NCBI RefSeq assembly: GCF_021290385.1
Contig: NZ_CP089928.1
Location: 3,738,001 to 3,802,000 of the forward strand
DNA length: 64,000 nucleotides
Direction of reading: 5' to 3'
Source: Microbulbifer sp. YPW16
Lineage (GTDB): Bacteria > Pseudomonadota > Gammaproteobacteria > Pseudomonadales > Cellvibrionaceae
The notes beneath the pieces were generated by a model, which worked only from the letters and a program-made list of their open reading frames with translations, was not told where the DNA came from and ran no database searches. This document shows positions 1 through 9,383 of this stretch, in pieces (within the stretch, counting starts at the first letter, position 1; each line of letters begins with the position of its first letter). The translations under genes and the position numbers were made by a program.

Positions 1-1397
1 CGCCGGGGGACTTCGCCAACCTGTCCAAATCCGACAAGCCGGCGCTGCGGATTACCTTTGACGGGCCGGTGCCGCCACCGGAACAGCGCTACTGGCGCGG
101 CCTGGTGTATGCCGATTTCGATGGACGTCGCTGGAGCCAGGGCTTTGGTGTGGACCCCCGCGAGGGCGGCCAGGTGTTCTGGCGCGATAATGAGGTGGCA
201 TTACCCGAGGTCGGTCCCCGTTACCGCTACCAGGTGATCCAGGAACCCACCCGCAGCCAGTGGTTGTTCGCCATGGCGCGCCCGCACTCCGCTACCGACG
301 GGGTGGGGGAGACCCGCGACGATCGCCTGGTGCGGTCGGAGCCGGTGTTCAGTCGCCTTGCCTACGAGGTGCGTTCCTGGCCACGTGACAGCATCAATGA
401 AGTGACGCCAATGGGTGATTTTGACCGGCGGCGCAACCTGCAGCTGCCGGACGGCGGAAATCCCCGTGCCCGGGAGTGGGCCGCTCGCCTGCGGGCGCAG
501 GGACTGTCACCCAGCGAAACCTCCGACGCGGTGCTGTCGTTCTTCAATCAGCAATTTACCTATACCCTCGCGCCACCTTCACTGGGTGCGGATACCGTCG
601 ATGGATTCCTCTACGATACCCAGCGGGGCTTCTGTGAGCACTTTGCCGGCAGCTACGTGTTCATGATGCGCGCCGCGGGCATTCCGGCGCGTGTAGTGGC
701 CGGCTACCAGGGCGGTGAGTGGGTCGAGGGGGAAGAGTACCTGCTGGTGCGCCAGTACGACGCCCATGCCTGGGCCGAGATCTGGACCGGTGAGCGCGGC
801 TGGCAGCGGGTGGATCCCACTGCTGCAGTGGCGCCGGAGCGGGTACGCAATGGCCTGCAGACAGCCGCGGCGGATGAGTTTATGCGCGATGCGCTGGTGC
901 CCTTACACCGCTTCCCGGTCCTGAAGCGGTTGCAGTTGCAGTGGGATATGATCAATTACCGCTGGTACCGCACGGTGGTGGGCTTTGACAGCCAGCGCCA
1001 GCAGGACCTGCTGCGCGAGCTGCTGGGCCAGGTTACCAGTGCGCGCCTGGCACTGCTGGTGGCGCTGCCCGCGGTGGGGGCGCTGCTGGGTATCTGGGCC
1101 TGGTTGTGGTTCAGTGGGCGAGGTCGCAGGGCACCGCCGGCGGCCCGGCTCTACCGGCGATTCTGTCGCCGGCTGGCCCGCTACGGTGTGGAGCGCCGCC
1201 CGGGGGAGGCACCGGCGGACTTCGCCGCCCGGGTAGGGCGGGAGTTACCGCACCTGGGCCCTATGGCGCGGAGTATCACCACGGCCTACCAGCGGGCCGC
1301 CTATGCTGACGACCCGGCCGCGCTGGTACAGTTGCGCCGCCTGTTACGCGGTTTCTGGCCGCGATTGCGTCGTGGACCGGCCCCGGGGCAGGGGTGA
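1..1397 (+). CDS. tgpA: TgpA-like membrane transglutaminase, C-terminal part (5' end outside window)
   Basis: The frame is open from base 3, so the gene begins before the window; the first in-frame GTG is internal. The visible part has a periplasmic transglutaminase core of the DUF3488/TgpA family. The catalytic Cys lies in the RGFCEHFAGS motif (codon at 633), the His in YDAHAWAEIW (765) and the Asp in RVDPTAAV (813). A single membrane helix follows at about 1030-1120, then a basic, cytoplasmic, DUF4129-like tail. In relatives such as Pseudomonas PA2873 the gene follows moxR and DUF58 genes and is linked to cell-wall or protein cross-link metabolism; that context is outside this window. The function is inferred from the family; the catalytic triad is seen directly. 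Confidence 0.85.
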   Translation, partial: PGDFANLSKSDKPALRITFDGPVPPPEQRYWRGLVYADFDGRRWSQGFGVDPREGGQVFWRDNEVALPEVGPRYRYQVIQEPTRSQWLFAMARPHSATDGVGETRDDRLVRSEPVFSRLAYEVRSWPRDSINEVTPMGDFDRRRNLQLPDGGNPRAREWAARLRAQGLSPSETSDAVLSFFNQQFTYTLAPPSLGADTVDGFLYDTQRGFCEHFAGSYVFMMRAAGIPARVVAGYQGGEWVEGEEYLLVRQYDAHAWAEIWTGERGWQRVDPTAAVAPERVRNGLQTAAADEFMRDALVPLHRFPVLKRLQLQWDMINYRWYRTVVGFDSQRQQDLLRELLGQVTSARLALLVALPAVGALLGIWAWLWFSGRGRRAPPAARLYRRFCRRLARYGVERRPGEAPADFAARVGRELPHLGPMARSITTAYQRAAYADDPAALVQLRRLLRGFWPRLRRGPAPGQG

Positions 1398-1422
1398 GGT
1401 AAACCATGTTCGGATTCAAATA

Positions 1423-2661
1423 ATGTCGCTGATCAGCTTGCCGGCCAGGTTACACGCGTTCCTGGCAGGGTACGGATGTACGTCACTGGCCACCGGGCTG
1501 CAGGTAATCCTGTTGCCCTGGATCGCGGTGGCGGTGGTGGAGCTTCCGGCACTGCACCTGGGCTGGGTACAGGCCTCGGTGCTGCTGCCCAACCTGCTGT
1601 TCCTGCTGCTGGGCGGAGTACTGGCGGATCGCCGCGATGCGGCCTCGGTGGCGGCCATCGCCTGCCTGGGGCTGGCGGCCTGCCACGGCGCCCTGCTGTG
1701 GTATTTCAGCCTGCGACTGCCAGACCTGGCGGTGCTGTTGCTCTACGGTGTGGGCCTGGGGGTGTGCACGGCTTTCCTGCAACCGGCGCGGGATAACCTG
1801 GTGCAGCGCAGCGCCCACAATGACACCGCGCCGGTTTCCCACGACCGGGTGCAGGCCACGGTAACCTGGATGATGCTGGCCCAGTATGGCGGCCAGGCGG
1901 TGGGAATGCTGTTCGCCAGCCGTTTTGACCAGTGGGGCGTCGTCCCCCTGCTGTCCCTGCAGATCGGGGTGCTGCTGGTGGCCGCTGCGCTGCTGTATTC
2001 CCTGCGTTTTCGCACCTCGGCGCGGCCCTTCGAGCGGGTGCTGCCACTGGCACTGATCCGCGAGGGCGTTGAGGAGGCGTGGCGCAGCCCGGCCCTGCGC
2101 GAACTGATCGCACTGGTGGCCTTCAATGGCTTTGTCCATATCGGTGTGTTCCTGGTGGTACTGCCCCTGCTGGCGGCTGACTACGGTCGCGGTGCCAGCT
2201 ATTACGCCACCCTGCAGCTGGCGTTTGTGGCCGGCACGGTGCTGGCGACCATCGTGATGTTGCGGCGGGGACAGGGTGATGCGCCGGGGCGGGGCATCCT
2301 GATGTGCCTGCTCTACAGCGCGGTGTTGCTCGTGGGGATCAGCATTGGCCCCACGGCCATCGGCCTGCTGTTGTTATGTCTCTGCTGGGGCGCGGTGGCG
2401 GCCGCCTCGGCCGCCCTGGGGCGGGCCATTGTACAGCTGCTGGCACCGGCCGAGGTGCGCAGCCGGATTATTTCCATCTACCAGCTGGCCCTGTTCGGCA
2501 GCGCCGCCCTGGGCGCCCTGGGCGCGGGAACCCTGAGCGAGTATGCGGCGCCACTGACCACGCTGCTGTGGGCGGGCATCCTCAGTTTTGTCGCCTTCGC
2601 CCTGGCTGCCCTGAACGGTTCCCTGCGCCGCCTGCGGGTATCTGCCGATACCGTGCGCTAG
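1423..2661 (+). CDS. MFS transporter (about 12 TM, EntS-like exporter family)
   Basis: A 412-residue, very hydrophobic protein with about twelve predicted membrane segments in two halves joined by a charged loop near residues 190-205. GVLADRRDAASVA resembles the MFS loop 2-3 signature, and the overall pattern resembles the EntS/MFS_3 exporter group. The frame is open upstream to 1303, inside the preceding gene, but ATG 1423 directly precedes the first hydrophobic helix (SLISLPARLHAFLAG), so I use it. It starts 25 bases after the TgpA-like stop and may be cotranscribed with it. The substrate cannot be told from sequence. It converges on the glucosylglycerate phosphorylase gene with a 35-base gap. 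Confidence 0.75.
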   Translation: MSLISLPARLHAFLAGYGCTSLATGLQVILLPWIAVAVVELPALHLGWVQASVLLPNLLFLLLGGVLADRRDAASVAAIACLGLAACHGALLWYFSLRLPDLAVLLLYGVGLGVCTAFLQPARDNLVQRSAHNDTAPVSHDRVQATVTWMMLAQYGGQAVGMLFASRFDQWGVVPLLSLQIGVLLVAAALLYSLRFRTSARPFERVLPLALIREGVEEAWRSPALRELIALVAFNGFVHIGVFLVVLPLLAADYGRGASYYATLQLAFVAGTVLATIVMLRRGQGDAPGRGILMCLLYSAVLLVGISIGPTAIGLLLLCLCWGAVAAASAALGRAIVQLLAPAEVRSRIISIYQLALFGSAALGALGAGTLSEYAAPLTTLLWAGILSFVAFALAALNGSLRRLRVSADTVR

Positions 2662-2696
2662 CGGCAGCTAAGGCCCCTGGGGTTGCGTCCCCCTTG

Positions 2697-4451
2697 TTAC
2701 CAGCGGTTGGTAATCCATAGCGTCTGGTAGGGCGCCAGGGTCACCGTATCCAGCATATCGTCAAACACCTGGTCACTGATCAGGTCTTTCCAGGCATCGG
2801 TGCCGATCAGGTTGATGCTCGACAGGTTAATGGTCTGCTCGGTGTCGGAAATATTGTTGATACAGAAAATGCTCTGGCGGCGGTCCATGCTCTGGCGCCA
2901 GAAGGCGAAGAGCTGCTCCCCCAGGTGCAGGGTGAACTGGGTGGCATTGGGGTGGAACGCCGGCTGGTCGCGTCGGATTTTGATCAGCCGGCGCAGGTGG
3001 TTGAAGACCTGGTGGTGCTTGGATTCCGGATCCGCAAGTTCCCGGTTCAGGTCTTCTTCCCGCCACTGCCGCCGGTTGATGGCGCGGTTGTGGCCATGCT
3101 CCTCGACGCGCTGGTAGTCGTTGGTGCTGCCCACCAGGCTGTGCAGGTAAAAGGCCGGGATTCCCTCCAGGGCCAGCATGATGGCGTGGGCACAGACGAA
3201 ACGCTCCAGCTGCAGGCCATCCTCACCGGCGGTGGTGCCGCGCATGGCGTCGAACAGCGAGATGTTGATCTCGTAGGGCTTGCGGTTACCGTCATCCAGT
3301 GCACGCCAGGAAATCTTGCCGCCGAAGTTCTCCATGGTCTGGATCAGAACCTCCTGCTCTTCCTCGCTCAGCAGCCCCTCTACCGGTCGCAGGCCAATGC
3401 CGTCGTGTGAGGCGATGAAGTTCAGGTAGGTGGTGCCATTCTGTGCCGGCGGCATACTCATCAGCCAGTTCTTCAGGTGATGGTTGTTGCCTGATACCAG
3501 GGTATTGACCAGCAATGGCGGCAGGGAGAAGTTGTAGATGCAGTGCGCCTCGTTGGCATTGCCGAAATAGGACAGGTTCTCGCGGTTGGGAATATTGGTT
3601 TCGGTGATGATGACCGCATTCGGGTCCGCGTGTTCGATCAGGGTTCGCAGGAGCCGCACGATCTCATGGGTCTCCTCCAGGTTGATACAGCTGGTGCCGA
3701 TTTTCTTCCACAGGAAAGCCACGGCATCCAGCCGGAAAATGCGCACACCCATATCCAGGTAGAGCCGGATGACATCAACCATTTCCAGCAATACTTCCGG
3801 GTTGCGAAAATTCAGGTCGATCTGGTCGTGCCCGAAAGTACACCAGACACAGCGCATTTCATCCCCGTTACTCACTGCCCGCAACAGCGGTGTGGTGCGT
3901 GGGCGCACGACACCGGACAGGTTCTCGTTCGGGTGTACACAGAAAAAGTATTCGCGGCCGGGGGAGATGTCTTCCTGGAAATTCTTGAACCACTGGTGCT
4001 CCGCCGAGCAGTGGTTGATGACCAGGTCGGCCATCAGGTGAAAGTCGGTACTGATGCGCAGGATATCGTTCCAGTCCCCCAGGCCCGGTTCCACCTGCTT
4101 GTAGTCGATCACCGCGAAGCCGTCGTCACTGGAGTAGGGGAAGAACGGCAGGATATGCACGCTGTTGATCAGCATGGTGAAGTGGGTCTTGAGAAAGTGG
4201 TGCAGCGTTTTCAGCGGATGCTGCCCCTTGCGCTGGATCGTATTGCCGTAAGTAATCACGACAATATCCGTCTGGTCCCACAGGTTCTTGTGGGCAATCG
4301 GTGTCTGGCATTCCTCGTCCAGGCGCATGACCCTCATCAGTCGCTGCGCCAGTGTGGCCCCGTCCTGGTCGGGATAGATGACCGCCAGGTGTTCGCAGAG
4401 TCGTTTCTGCAATACTTCGCGGATGGGCATGTCTTCAGTCAGTGCGTTCAT
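2697..4451 (-). CDS. ggaP: GH13_18 glycoside phosphorylase, probably glucosylglycerate phosphorylase
   Basis: A 584-residue alpha-amylase-superfamily protein of the sucrose phosphorylase group. GH13 catalytic residues are visible: nucleophile Asp242 in FRLDAVAF, acid/base Glu284 in ITETNIPN, and the transition-state Asp350 in IASHDGIG. Sucrose phosphorylases and glucosylglycerate phosphorylases are close relatives. The adjoining GT81 synthase and MPGP-type phosphatase make 2-O-glucosylglycerate the likely substrate, which would be split with phosphate to glucose 1-phosphate and glycerate in the cytoplasm. It is the last gene of a minus-strand operon and lies 17 bases after the synthase stop. 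Sucrose phosphorylase is the main alternative. The family is sure; the exact substrate is inferred from neighbours. Confidence 0.8.
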   Translation of the reverse strand: MNALTEDMPIREVLQKRLCEHLAVIYPDQDGATLAQRLMRVMRLDEECQTPIAHKNLWDQTDIVVITYGNTIQRKGQHPLKTLHHFLKTHFTMLINSVHILPFFPYSSDDGFAVIDYKQVEPGLGDWNDILRISTDFHLMADLVINHCSAEHQWFKNFQEDISPGREYFFCVHPNENLSGVVRPRTTPLLRAVSNGDEMRCVWCTFGHDQIDLNFRNPEVLLEMVDVIRLYLDMGVRIFRLDAVAFLWKKIGTSCINLEETHEIVRLLRTLIEHADPNAVIITETNIPNRENLSYFGNANEAHCIYNFSLPPLLVNTLVSGNNHHLKNWLMSMPPAQNGTTYLNFIASHDGIGLRPVEGLLSEEEQEVLIQTMENFGGKISWRALDDGNRKPYEINISLFDAMRGTTAGEDGLQLERFVCAHAIMLALEGIPAFYLHSLVGSTNDYQRVEEHGHNRAINRRQWREEDLNRELADPESKHHQVFNHLRRLIKIRRDQPAFHPNATQFTLHLGEQLFAFWRQSMDRRQSIFCINNISDTEQTINLSSINLIGTDAWKDLISDQVFDDMLDTVTLAPYQTLWITNRW

Positions 4452-4468
4452 CGGTGCTTCCCGGCCTG

Positions 4469-5725
4469 TTATGTTCCGTATTCCTCGTAGTCCATCTCCA
4501 CCGCGGACTTCAGTTCCTGCAGGAACTCCGGTGCGGCGCTGGTGATGCGGCTCCAGCTGGGGATAAAGGGGGTCTCCATCGGGTTTTCCAGGAAGGTCTG
4601 CCCGGCCTTCATCAGGTTGCGCGCAAACAGCTCCACAGTCTGTTCCTCGCGGTGGATATCGAAATCGAGCCCGTTGATGATGGCATCGTTGCGATAGGTC
4701 TCGACAAAATCCAGCGCAATGCGGAAGTAGGTGGCCTTGATACTGCGAAAAGTCTCGGTGGAGAACACCGTGCCCTGGGTGGCCAGCTTGCGGAACAGTG
4801 ACTTGGATATATCGATGGACATCTTCGACAGGCCCGCCTCCTGGTCGTCAAAGGAAACCTTCTGGTGCTTGTGGTCGTAGCGGTGGGCGATATCCACCTG
4901 GCACAGGCGGTTGGTGGAATAGTTGCGGTGCATCTCTGACAGCACACCGATTTCCAGCCCCCAGTCACTGGGAATCCGCAGGTCGTTGATCACGTCCCGG
5001 CGGAATGAGAACTCGCCGGCCAGGGCATAGCGGAAGCTGTCCATATAATCGAGGTACTCGGTGTGGCCATAGATCTTTTTCAGGGTACGGATCAGCGGCG
5101 TTACCAGCAGGCGGCAGACCCGGCCGTTGATCTTTCCCGACGCCACGCGCGAGTAATAGCCCTTGCAGAACTCGTAGTTGAAGTTGGGATTGGCGATGGG
5201 GTAGAAGAGCCGCGCCAGCAGCAGCCTGTCGTAGGTGACGATATCGCAGTCGTGCAGGGCGATGGCCTCGCCGCGGTTGGAGGCGAGGATATAGCCCAGG
5301 CAGTACCAGACATTGCGCCCCTTGCCCGCCTCCCGGGGCGCCAGGCCGCGGGCCTCCAGCTTGGCGTCCAGCTCGCGCAGGCGCGGGCCGTCATTCCACA
5401 GTACCCGCACGTGCTGGGGCAGCACACTGAACTGGCGCAGTGCGTCGCGATACTGGGCTTCGTCGGCACGGTCCAGGCCAATCACGATCTCGGACAGGTA
5501 GGGTACCTGCTTCAGCTGCTCGAGGATGGCCGGCAGGGCCTCGCCTTCCAGTTCCGAGTAGAGGGAAGGCAGCAGCAGGGACATGGGACGCTGGCGGGAG
5601 AATTCCATCAGTTCCCGTTCCATCTCGTCCTGCGTTCGGTTGGAGAGGTTGTGCAGGGTGGTAATGGAGCCGTTCTGGAAAAAGTCGGTCACGGGCGCCT
5701 CCTGTAGGGGCTGGTAGATGGCCAT
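4469..5725 (-). CDS. gpgS: Glucosyl-3-phosphoglycerate synthase (GT81 family)
   Basis: A 418-residue GT-A-fold glycosyltransferase. The metal/nucleotide-binding DxD is D159-C-D161 in [11 protein letters not shown], preceded by [12 protein letters not shown], which is typical of GpgS/MpgS-type enzymes. These transfer glucose (or mannose) from a nucleotide sugar to 3-phosphoglycerate, giving glucosyl-3-phosphoglycerate. The next step would be done by the phosphatase encoded 54 bases upstream in the same operon, and the downstream phosphorylase would recycle the product. No signal peptide or membrane segment is present, so it should be cytoplasmic. Donor preference (UDP- or GDP-sugar) cannot be read from the sequence. 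Confidence 0.8.
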   Translation of the reverse strand: MAIYQPLQEAPVTDFFQNGSITTLHNLSNRTQDEMERELMEFSRQRPMSLLLPSLYSELEGEALPAILEQLKQVPYLSEIVIGLDRADEAQYRDALRQFSVLPQHVRVLWNDGPRLRELDAKLEARGLAPREAGKGRNVWYCLGYILASNRGEAIALHDCDIVTYDRLLLARLFYPIANPNFNYEFCKGYYSRVASGKINGRVCRLLVTPLIRTLKKIYGHTEYLDYMDSFRYALAGEFSFRRDVINDLRIPSDWGLEIGVLSEMHRNYSTNRLCQVDIAHRYDHKHQKVSFDDQEAGLSKMSIDISKSLFRKLATQGTVFSTETFRSIKATYFRIALDFVETYRNDAIINGLDFDIHREEQTVELFARNLMKAGQTFLENPMETPFIPSWSRITSAAPEFLQELKSAVEMDYEEYGT

Positions 5726-5779
5726 GCTGGTGGCCTGGGTATTCTCGTTTTCTGGCGCTGGGTCAAAGCTGTGGTGGTG

Positions 5780-6637
5780 CTATTTATTCCGTTCATCAGT
5801 TGGAGCGAGCAGTGGTGCGATGCACTCGTGCCAGCCCGCCGGGCCCTCCTGCTCACTGGTGAGTACCAGCCGGGATGCTGTCTCCTCCAGCTCCGGTGGC
5901 TGGCGGTGGGGGCCGCGCACAATCACGGCAATATTCGCCACCGCGAGCATATCCAGGTCGTTGGGGCTGTCCCCGGCCGCCACCAGCCCATAGTCACCCG
6001 GTTGTGCCCGGCGATAACATTCGAGCAGCTGCAGGGTTGCGCGCCCCTTGTCGGTGTCACCCAGCAGGTGCAGGAAGCGGCCACCCTCCAGGGTGGCGAG
6101 CCCGGCTTCGCGGGCACGGGCACAGAAAGCCCGTTTTTCCCGATCCGTGCCGCGCCATAGCAGCGGCTCGGAGTAGTGACGTGTCTGTGCCGCCGCAGCC
6201 TGCTGCGGCGCCAGGCCGGTGGCGTCCACGATCTCCTGCAGTGTGGCATTGGCAAAGCCCAGGTAGGGTGAGCCGTGCGTTCGTGTATCGCGGTCCAGGT
6301 AATCCAGCAGGTCCCGGCGGGGCTTGCCTGGTTCCAGCACCCAGAAGCCGGCCTCTTCGCGGGCCCCGGGCAGGGGTTCCGGGAAGTAACCGACGGGGAT
6401 AAAGATGGCCGAGCCATTTTCGACAATAAACGGGTGGTGGTTGCCCAGCTCCCGCCGGATCTCGATCATCTCGTCGCGGGTCTTGCTGCTGTTGAGGATG
6501 ACCGGGACTTCGCGTTGGTCCAGCTCGCGCAGCAGCCCGTCGACCGGTTCATGGGAATAGGTGAAGTGGTCCAGCAGGGTGCCGTCCAGGTCACTGACCA
6601 CCAGCCAGTGCTTGTCGTGCGTTTTTTCTTGCGCCAT
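5780..6637 (-). CDS. gpgP: HAD-IIB glucosyl/mannosyl-3-phosphoglycerate phosphatase
   Basis: A HAD-superfamily hydrolase of the mannosyl-3-phosphoglycerate phosphatase (MPGP) subfamily. Motif I is VVSDLDGTLLD, with the nucleophile and acid Asp at residues 16 and 18 from ATG 6637. Motif II is VILNSSKTRDEM. The late Asp motif is VAAGDSPNDLDML. It would dephosphorylate glucosyl-3-phosphoglycerate to glucosylglycerate. First gene of the operon gpgP-gpgS-ggaP. An in-frame GTG at 6658 is an alternative start; neither start has a strong Shine-Dalgarno. The 298 bases upstream to the divergent DUF3175 gene must carry the operon promoter, but I could not pick a confident -35/-10 pair there. Confidence 0.8.
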   Translation of the reverse strand: MAQEKTHDKHWLVVSDLDGTLLDHFTYSHEPVDGLLRELDQREVPVILNSSKTRDEMIEIRRELGNHHPFIVENGSAIFIPVGYFPEPLPGAREEAGFWVLEPGKPRRDLLDYLDRDTRTHGSPYLGFANATLQEIVDATGLAPQQAAAAQTRHYSEPLLWRGTDREKRAFCARAREAGLATLEGGRFLHLLGDTDKGRATLQLLECYRRAQPGDYGLVAAGDSPNDLDMLAVANIAVIVRGPHRQPPELEETASRLVLTSEQEGPAGWHECIAPLLAPTDERNK

Positions 6638-6935
6638 TGCCACGTCGATCCGGGTCACTCTGTTACAGCCTGTACGTAAATAGAATCCAAAAATAGTGCC
6701 AGTCTGGGATTATGAGCCAACAAAATGCCCGGCAGGCGCCATCGCGGTGCGCTGTGGCACCTGATTGCTTTTGTGTCTGGAGAGTCGCTGATCTTTACTG
6801 ATCAGGTGCTGCAGTTTGGTGAAAGTCGGCCGCACACGATCAAGCGGTATGCCTTATATTGGCGCATTTTGGCCTGGATGCCGCTATTTGCACCAACTCA
6901 GTGCATAGCGACAGCCGGACCAGGTGGAGGGTGAT

Positions 6936-7238
6936 ATGGCGGGTAAGCGCAGGGGAAAAAACGATGACAAGGAGAAATGGTCGGACAAGGTAACCCGCAC
7001 CAGCGATGCGCTGGACCTCCAAGAGGGTGTATTCACCCTCGATGACCCGGCCGAGATTGCCCGCTCCCTGAAACGCTCGGCAGAGGCCAGTGAGCGACGC
7101 AAGTCCGATCCCTACCGTTCTGCCATGTCGATGCTGACCTTCTATATCAACCGGGCGGGGAGCAAACTGCCGGAAGAGAGGCGGGCGGTGCTGGAACAGG
7201 CCAAGGAGGAGTTGCGTCGGGTGTTTGGCCGCGAGTGA
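6936..7238 (+). CDS. DUF3175 family protein
   Basis: A 100-residue basic, soluble protein matching the DUF3175 family pattern: WSDKVTRTSDALDLQEGVF, then DPAEIARSLKRSA, then SDPYRSAMSMLTFYINRAG. The function of the family is unknown. The start at ATG 6936 is supported by GGAGG at 6926-6930; an in-frame GTG at 6924 lies on the Shine-Dalgarno itself and is unlikely. The gene stands alone between the divergent glucosylglycerate operon and the convergent GST gene. Confidence 0.8.
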   Translation: MAGKRRGKNDDKEKWSDKVTRTSDALDLQEGVFTLDDPAEIARSLKRSAEASERRKSDPYRSAMSMLTFYINRAGSKLPEERRAVLEQAKEELRRVFGRE

Positions 7239-7277
7239 CCGGCCGTCGCGCCTATGTGCAGGCTGTGGCAAGGAAAA

Positions 7278-7928
7278 TCACAGATTATCCTTATCCGCCG
7301 CAGTGAAATGCGCCATCTGGTCCGAATATGCTTTCATAAACGCGGGCCGGTCGACAGCGCGCGCGACATAGTCACGGCAGGCAGGGAATCCAGCGAGCCC
7401 GTCGAACCTGGCCACAAGACGCAGTACATCCGCCATGGCTATATCGGCGACCGAGAAGGTGCCGGCCAGCCATTCGCACCCTGCCAGCACCTGTTCCATA
7501 TGCCGGAGCCGCGCATCGAGGAACCCATCCAGGTGTTTCCGTCCCGGCGTTTCAGTGTTGTCACCGGAAAAAATGAATATTGACCACGGCAGGCTGGCCG
7601 CCTCAACCGAGTTGAGCGCAGCGAATAGCCATTTAATCACCTCGCTGCGGGCGCCTGGCTCAGTTGGCATTAGCGTGTCACTGTGCTCTCCCAGATGGAA
7701 CAGGATCGCGCCACTCTCGAAAATTGAGGTCTCGCCGATGGTCAGCCAGGGCACCTGCCCGAAAGGCTGGTTCGAGAAATGCCCGGTATCCCTTGCACGA
7801 AAGGGCACACTCTCAACACGGTATGGCAAGCCGGCTTCTTCCAGTGCCCAGCGCACGCGAATGTCACGCACGTATCCCCTGGGCATATCGGGGACCCAGT
7901 CGAAAGTGGTGAGGATCAGTTCGGTCAT
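7278..7928 (-). CDS. Glutathione S-transferase family protein
   Basis: A 216-residue protein with the two-domain GST layout. The N-terminal thioredoxin-like half has the conserved cis-Pro region QVPWLTIGE followed by the SNAIL-like IFESGAILFHLGE at about residues 58-82. The all-helical C-terminal half has the conserved FSVADIAMADVL motif near residue 160. The start ATG 7928 is preceded by a good AGGAG site. It probably conjugates glutathione to electrophiles or reduces peroxides in the cytoplasm. No substrate or pathway is implied by neighbours. Confidence 0.85.
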   Translation of the reverse strand: MTELILTTFDWVPDMPRGYVRDIRVRWALEEAGLPYRVESVPFRARDTGHFSNQPFGQVPWLTIGETSIFESGAILFHLGEHSDTLMPTEPGARSEVIKWLFAALNSVEAASLPWSIFIFSGDNTETPGRKHLDGFLDARLRHMEQVLAGCEWLAGTFSVADIAMADVLRLVARFDGLAGFPACRDYVARAVDRPAFMKAYSDQMAHFTAADKDNL

Positions 7929-8061
7929 TGGGTATCTCCTTTTGCGAACCCCTCTATCCAGAGCGCTCTGGTACCGCAGGAGAAGTTGAAAACGCCGTGT
8001 ACCGGGGCAGATTATTCAGGTGCCTCGTACAGGTTAAAAGCTATTCAAATGCAATGTCCAG

Positions 8062-8439
8062 TCAGGGCTGGAGTTCGAACGGGGCCACCTTTGTGCCCTG
8101 GTGGTAAACCATCTTCCAGGATCCGTTCTCCAGTCTCCATATGGATGTTCTGTATGAGAAAGTCCCGGTATCACTTCCTGCCTTCTTGATAAAAGCCCTG
8201 TGCACTGTTTGTGTGACGCCATCCCCAAGAATACGAAACTCCCTGTCCTGCGTTTGTGCAGACCAATCGGCATCCTGCGGCAGTTGCTCGAGAAGCTCTG
8301 CGAGCCCAAAGCAGGCACCGCTGGCGCCGATCTCCCTGAAGTCGCCAGAAATCAATTCCCTTAATTTCGTGCGAGATCGTCGTACGGAAGTATTCAGTAA
8401 AGATTTTTCCTTGCTGATGATCTCTTCTTGGAGGGACAT
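8062..8439 (-). CDS. DUF4440 / NTF2-like protein
   Basis: A 125-residue protein read from ATG 8439 (MSLQEEIISKEKSLL). The opening helix, followed by RELISGDFREIGASG and ending in WRLENGSWKMVYHQGTKV, is the typical DUF4440/SnoaL-like cone fold of the NTF2 superfamily. These domains bind small molecules or act as accessory domains; no catalytic assignment is possible. The frame is open further upstream to 8556, but that extension (39 residues) has no family match and is probably not translated. No obvious operon partner. Confidence 0.65.
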   Translation of the reverse strand: MSLQEEIISKEKSLLNTSVRRSRTKLRELISGDFREIGASGACFGLAELLEQLPQDADWSAQTQDREFRILGDGVTQTVHRAFIKKAGSDTGTFSYRTSIWRLENGSWKMVYHQGTKVAPFELQP

Positions 8440-8586
8440 GTGCCTGGAACCTGGTTGTTCGGGGTGCCCAACCGGTGTCAGTGAAGTTTGCCCCCAGCTT
8501 CCCGTACCGAGAGCGGACCCCCGCAACCCGAAAATAGAGTTATTGGTTCTACGCATATAGCGAACCGCTAGAGCCAGTGTGTCGGG

Positions 8587-9042
8587 CTAGGACTTCTGCC
8601 GGCTGGTATCGTGAAACTGCCACAGTACGTTGATGATTTTCCAGTCGCCGGCTCTGGTCTTGTACAGGTGCATGTAATCGATCCACTCATCTACTGTGAG
8701 CTTTACTGAGGCCGTCCTCTGGTCAATATCAAAAATCTCGATTTCGACTTTCGGTTCCTCGGGAAACCGGTCACCGTCCTTGTTGTAGGCCGCCGCCAGC
8801 TCCAGCATGTCCTCGTAATCCGTTTCTAGGATGAACTCCTTGCCCTTGTCGTCCAGCCAGTAGGTTCTCTTGGCCAGGTCCCTGTCGAGCCCTCTCTTTG
8901 CCAGGCCCGGCTGAACCTTGTGCTGTGACTCGATATAGTCCAGTACGGCTCTCCTGATACTCTCCTCATCGGTGGGCGTGCCTGCGTGGGAAACTGCTGA
9001 CACCATGAAAGTCAGGGTCAAAAGTACCAATACCTTGAACAT
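8587..9042 (-). CDS. Secreted lumazine-binding/NTF2-like protein
   Basis: A 151-residue protein with a clear Sec signal peptide (MFKVLVLLTLTFMVSAVSHA) predicted to be cut near residue 20. The mature part resembles the putative lumazine-binding (Lumazine_bd_2) NTF2-like family: EESIRRAVLDYIESQ at the front, a central acidic helix, and VDEWIDYMHLYKTRAGDWKIINVLWQFH at the end (only parts quoted here). Probably periplasmic; biochemical role unknown. It shares only fold class with the neighbouring DUF4440 gene and reads in the same direction, 147 bases upstream of it. Confidence 0.6.
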   Translation of the reverse strand: MFKVLVLLTLTFMVSAVSHAGTPTDEESIRRAVLDYIESQHKVQPGLAKRGLDRDLAKRTYWLDDKGKEFILETDYEDMLELAAAYNKDGDRFPEEPKVEIEIFDIDQRTASVKLTVDEWIDYMHLYKTRAGDWKIINVLWQFHDTSRQKS

Positions 9043-9383
9043 AAAAATCCCTTTCAGTGTAAAAAGCTTTTCTTTGATACAGGGAGGGCCCTGTCATTAT
9101 TCCCGGGCCCTTCACTCGGGCTTATGGCCGTGTTCAGGGGCAGCCCTCGCCACGAATAAATTGTATCTAGCCATAAATGGCCGGCGATGGCTATGACCGG
9201 GTGGCGGGTGCAGGAGTGCCGTGGGAGCAGGTTCGCATTATGCGGGTAGGGCCTGCGGGCACGGGGACGCGTTGGTGTCGGGGAGCGGGTGGTTTGGCGG
9301 GAGGTCAGGGTGCGGGGAACCGCAGCCGGGCCCTTCCTGAGGAGGGGCCGGCGGTTGTGGCCGGCCCCACCCAGCGGGGAGAT
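9043..9383. other. Intergenic region, 341 bp
   Basis: No convincing gene on either strand. It holds the upstream region of the secreted NTF2-like gene (an A/T-rich stretch at about 9045-9080) and, at its right end, a terminator hairpin for the glycine-zipper gene. Reading frames that run through it from the plus side are antisense to the glycine-zipper gene. Confidence 0.6.
9344..9368 (-). terminator. Hairpin terminator of the glycine-zipper gene
   Basis: A perfect 9-bp G/C stem (GGGGCCGGC / GCCGGCCCC) with a 7-base loop, 15 bases past the stop of the minus-strand gene. There is no strong U tract, so efficiency is uncertain. Confidence 0.5.

Noticed and set aside
2662..2696. Possible terminator between convergent MFS and ggaP genes
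   Set aside because: Only a 4-bp GGGG/CCCC stem could be drawn; too weak to list.
6725..6934. 69-codon plus-strand ORF upstream of the DUF3175 gene
   Set aside because: No ribosome site and no recognisable pattern; it lies in the promoter region between divergent genes.
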